Assembly: GCA_013695295.1 (NCBI GenBank)
Contig: JACDAS010000207.1
Span: 1 to 14,046 of the forward strand
Source of the DNA: Actinomycetota bacterium
GTDB lineage: Bacteria > Actinomycetota > Thermoleophilia > Gaiellales > Gaiellaceae
Direction: 5' to 3'
DNA: 14,046 bases
Shown: positions 13,930 through 14,046 of the stretch, piece by piece
How positions within the stretch are numbered: position 1 is the first letter of the stretch
Layout: every line of letters starts with the position of its first letter
Made by a program: the position numbers and the translations under genes
Notes under the pieces: model-generated
Databases searched by the model: none
Seen by the model: the letters and a program-made list of their open reading frames with translations, nothing else
Told to the model about the DNA's origin: nothing

Positions 13930-14046
13930 TGTGCTCGCGTTGAGCGTGCCTGCATCGGCCCCTGCGAAGGGTTTCACGAGGGTGGTGCTGGTCGCCTCTG
14001 ATGGCCGCTCGGTCGAGGTGCGAGCCAAAGAATCCGAGATCGACGG
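13925..14046 (+). pseudogene. Possible secreted-protein fragment without a start, running off the edge
   Basis: In the frame one base ahead of the HMG-CoA lyase frame, the DNA reads LGVLALSVPASAPAKGFTR and then VVLVASDGRSVEVRAKESEID to the window edge. This looks like the end of a signal peptide with an Ala-x-Ala type cleavage region, followed by the start of a mature domain. No start codon with an n-region is present, because the upstream DNA is the lyase fragment. I do not recognise the family. The reading rests on its signal-peptide look and plausible codon use, over only 40 codons. Confidence 0.4.

Noticed and set aside
13633..14028. A 131-codon minus-strand frame at the right edge
   Set aside because: It overlaps the lactonase C-terminus, and its sequence is Ser/Thr/Arg/Ala low complexity with no recognisable family. 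The plus-strand lyase and signal-peptide readings explain the same DNA better.
1..14046. CRISPR arrays, tRNA or rRNA genes, transposases, integrases or att-like repeats that might explain the broken ends
   Set aside because: No regularly spaced repeats, RNA-gene signatures or mobile-element proteins were seen on either strand, and the two junctions share no obvious repeat.

Overview
The window is about 14 kb of high-GC DNA with dense, almost gapless genes. G/C-rich wobble positions, frequent GTG starts, 4-nt stop/start overlaps and an F420-type PPOX protein suggest a soil-type actinobacterium. Something near Thermoleophilia is a guess from protein flavour only. No RNA gene, CRISPR array, insertion sequence or prophage gene was seen.

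Left edge (1-766): two broken, divergently reading gene remnants are joined head to head near base 380. One is a COG0701-type permease on the minus strand. The other is an F420-dependent PPOX-class protein on the plus strand, which also carries an internal frameshift.

Core (775-13847): a sugar or sugar-acid catabolic locus. A minus-strand KDPG/KDPGal-type aldolase (775-1398) diverges from a plus-strand run of twelve genes. In order these are lipoprotein sugar-binding protein, double-domain ABC ATPase and permease (importer 1); galactose-mutarotase-like epimerase; IclR regulator; 2-keto-3-deoxygalactonate kinase-type enzyme; RraA-like aldolase-family protein; ABC ATPase, permease and twin-arginine lipoprotein binding protein (importer 2); short-chain dehydrogenase; and SMP-30/gluconolactonase-type lactonase. 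Most junctions are ATGA/GTGA overlaps, and the largest gap (22 nt) follows the first binding protein. The run is probably one operon or a few tightly coupled ones. The only real intergenic regulatory space (1399-1468) carries two abutting perfect 7-bp inverted repeats, candidate operators for the IclR protein.

Read as a pathway (inference), two RbsABC-type importers bring in one or two sugars. The mutarotase-like protein supplies the right anomer, the SDR oxidises the sugar to a lactone, and the SMP-30 protein opens it to an aldonate. A dehydratase would then give a 2-keto-3-deoxy acid, which the DgoK-type kinase phosphorylates and the aldolase cleaves to pyruvate and a triose phosphate. This resembles the De Ley-Doudoroff route for D-galactose. 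No sugar-acid dehydratase is present in the window, and the RraA-like protein has no assigned step.

Right edge (13848-14046): a probable leaderless promoter drives the first codons of a hydroxymethylglutaryl-CoA lyase. After about 18 codons the reading changes to what looks like the signal-peptide end and mature start of an unrelated secreted protein. Both ends therefore look chimeric, so assembly error at contig ends is the leading explanation and rearrangement the alternative. I do not see a defence or otherwise wholly new system. The interest lies in the gene combination, the operator and the broken edges.
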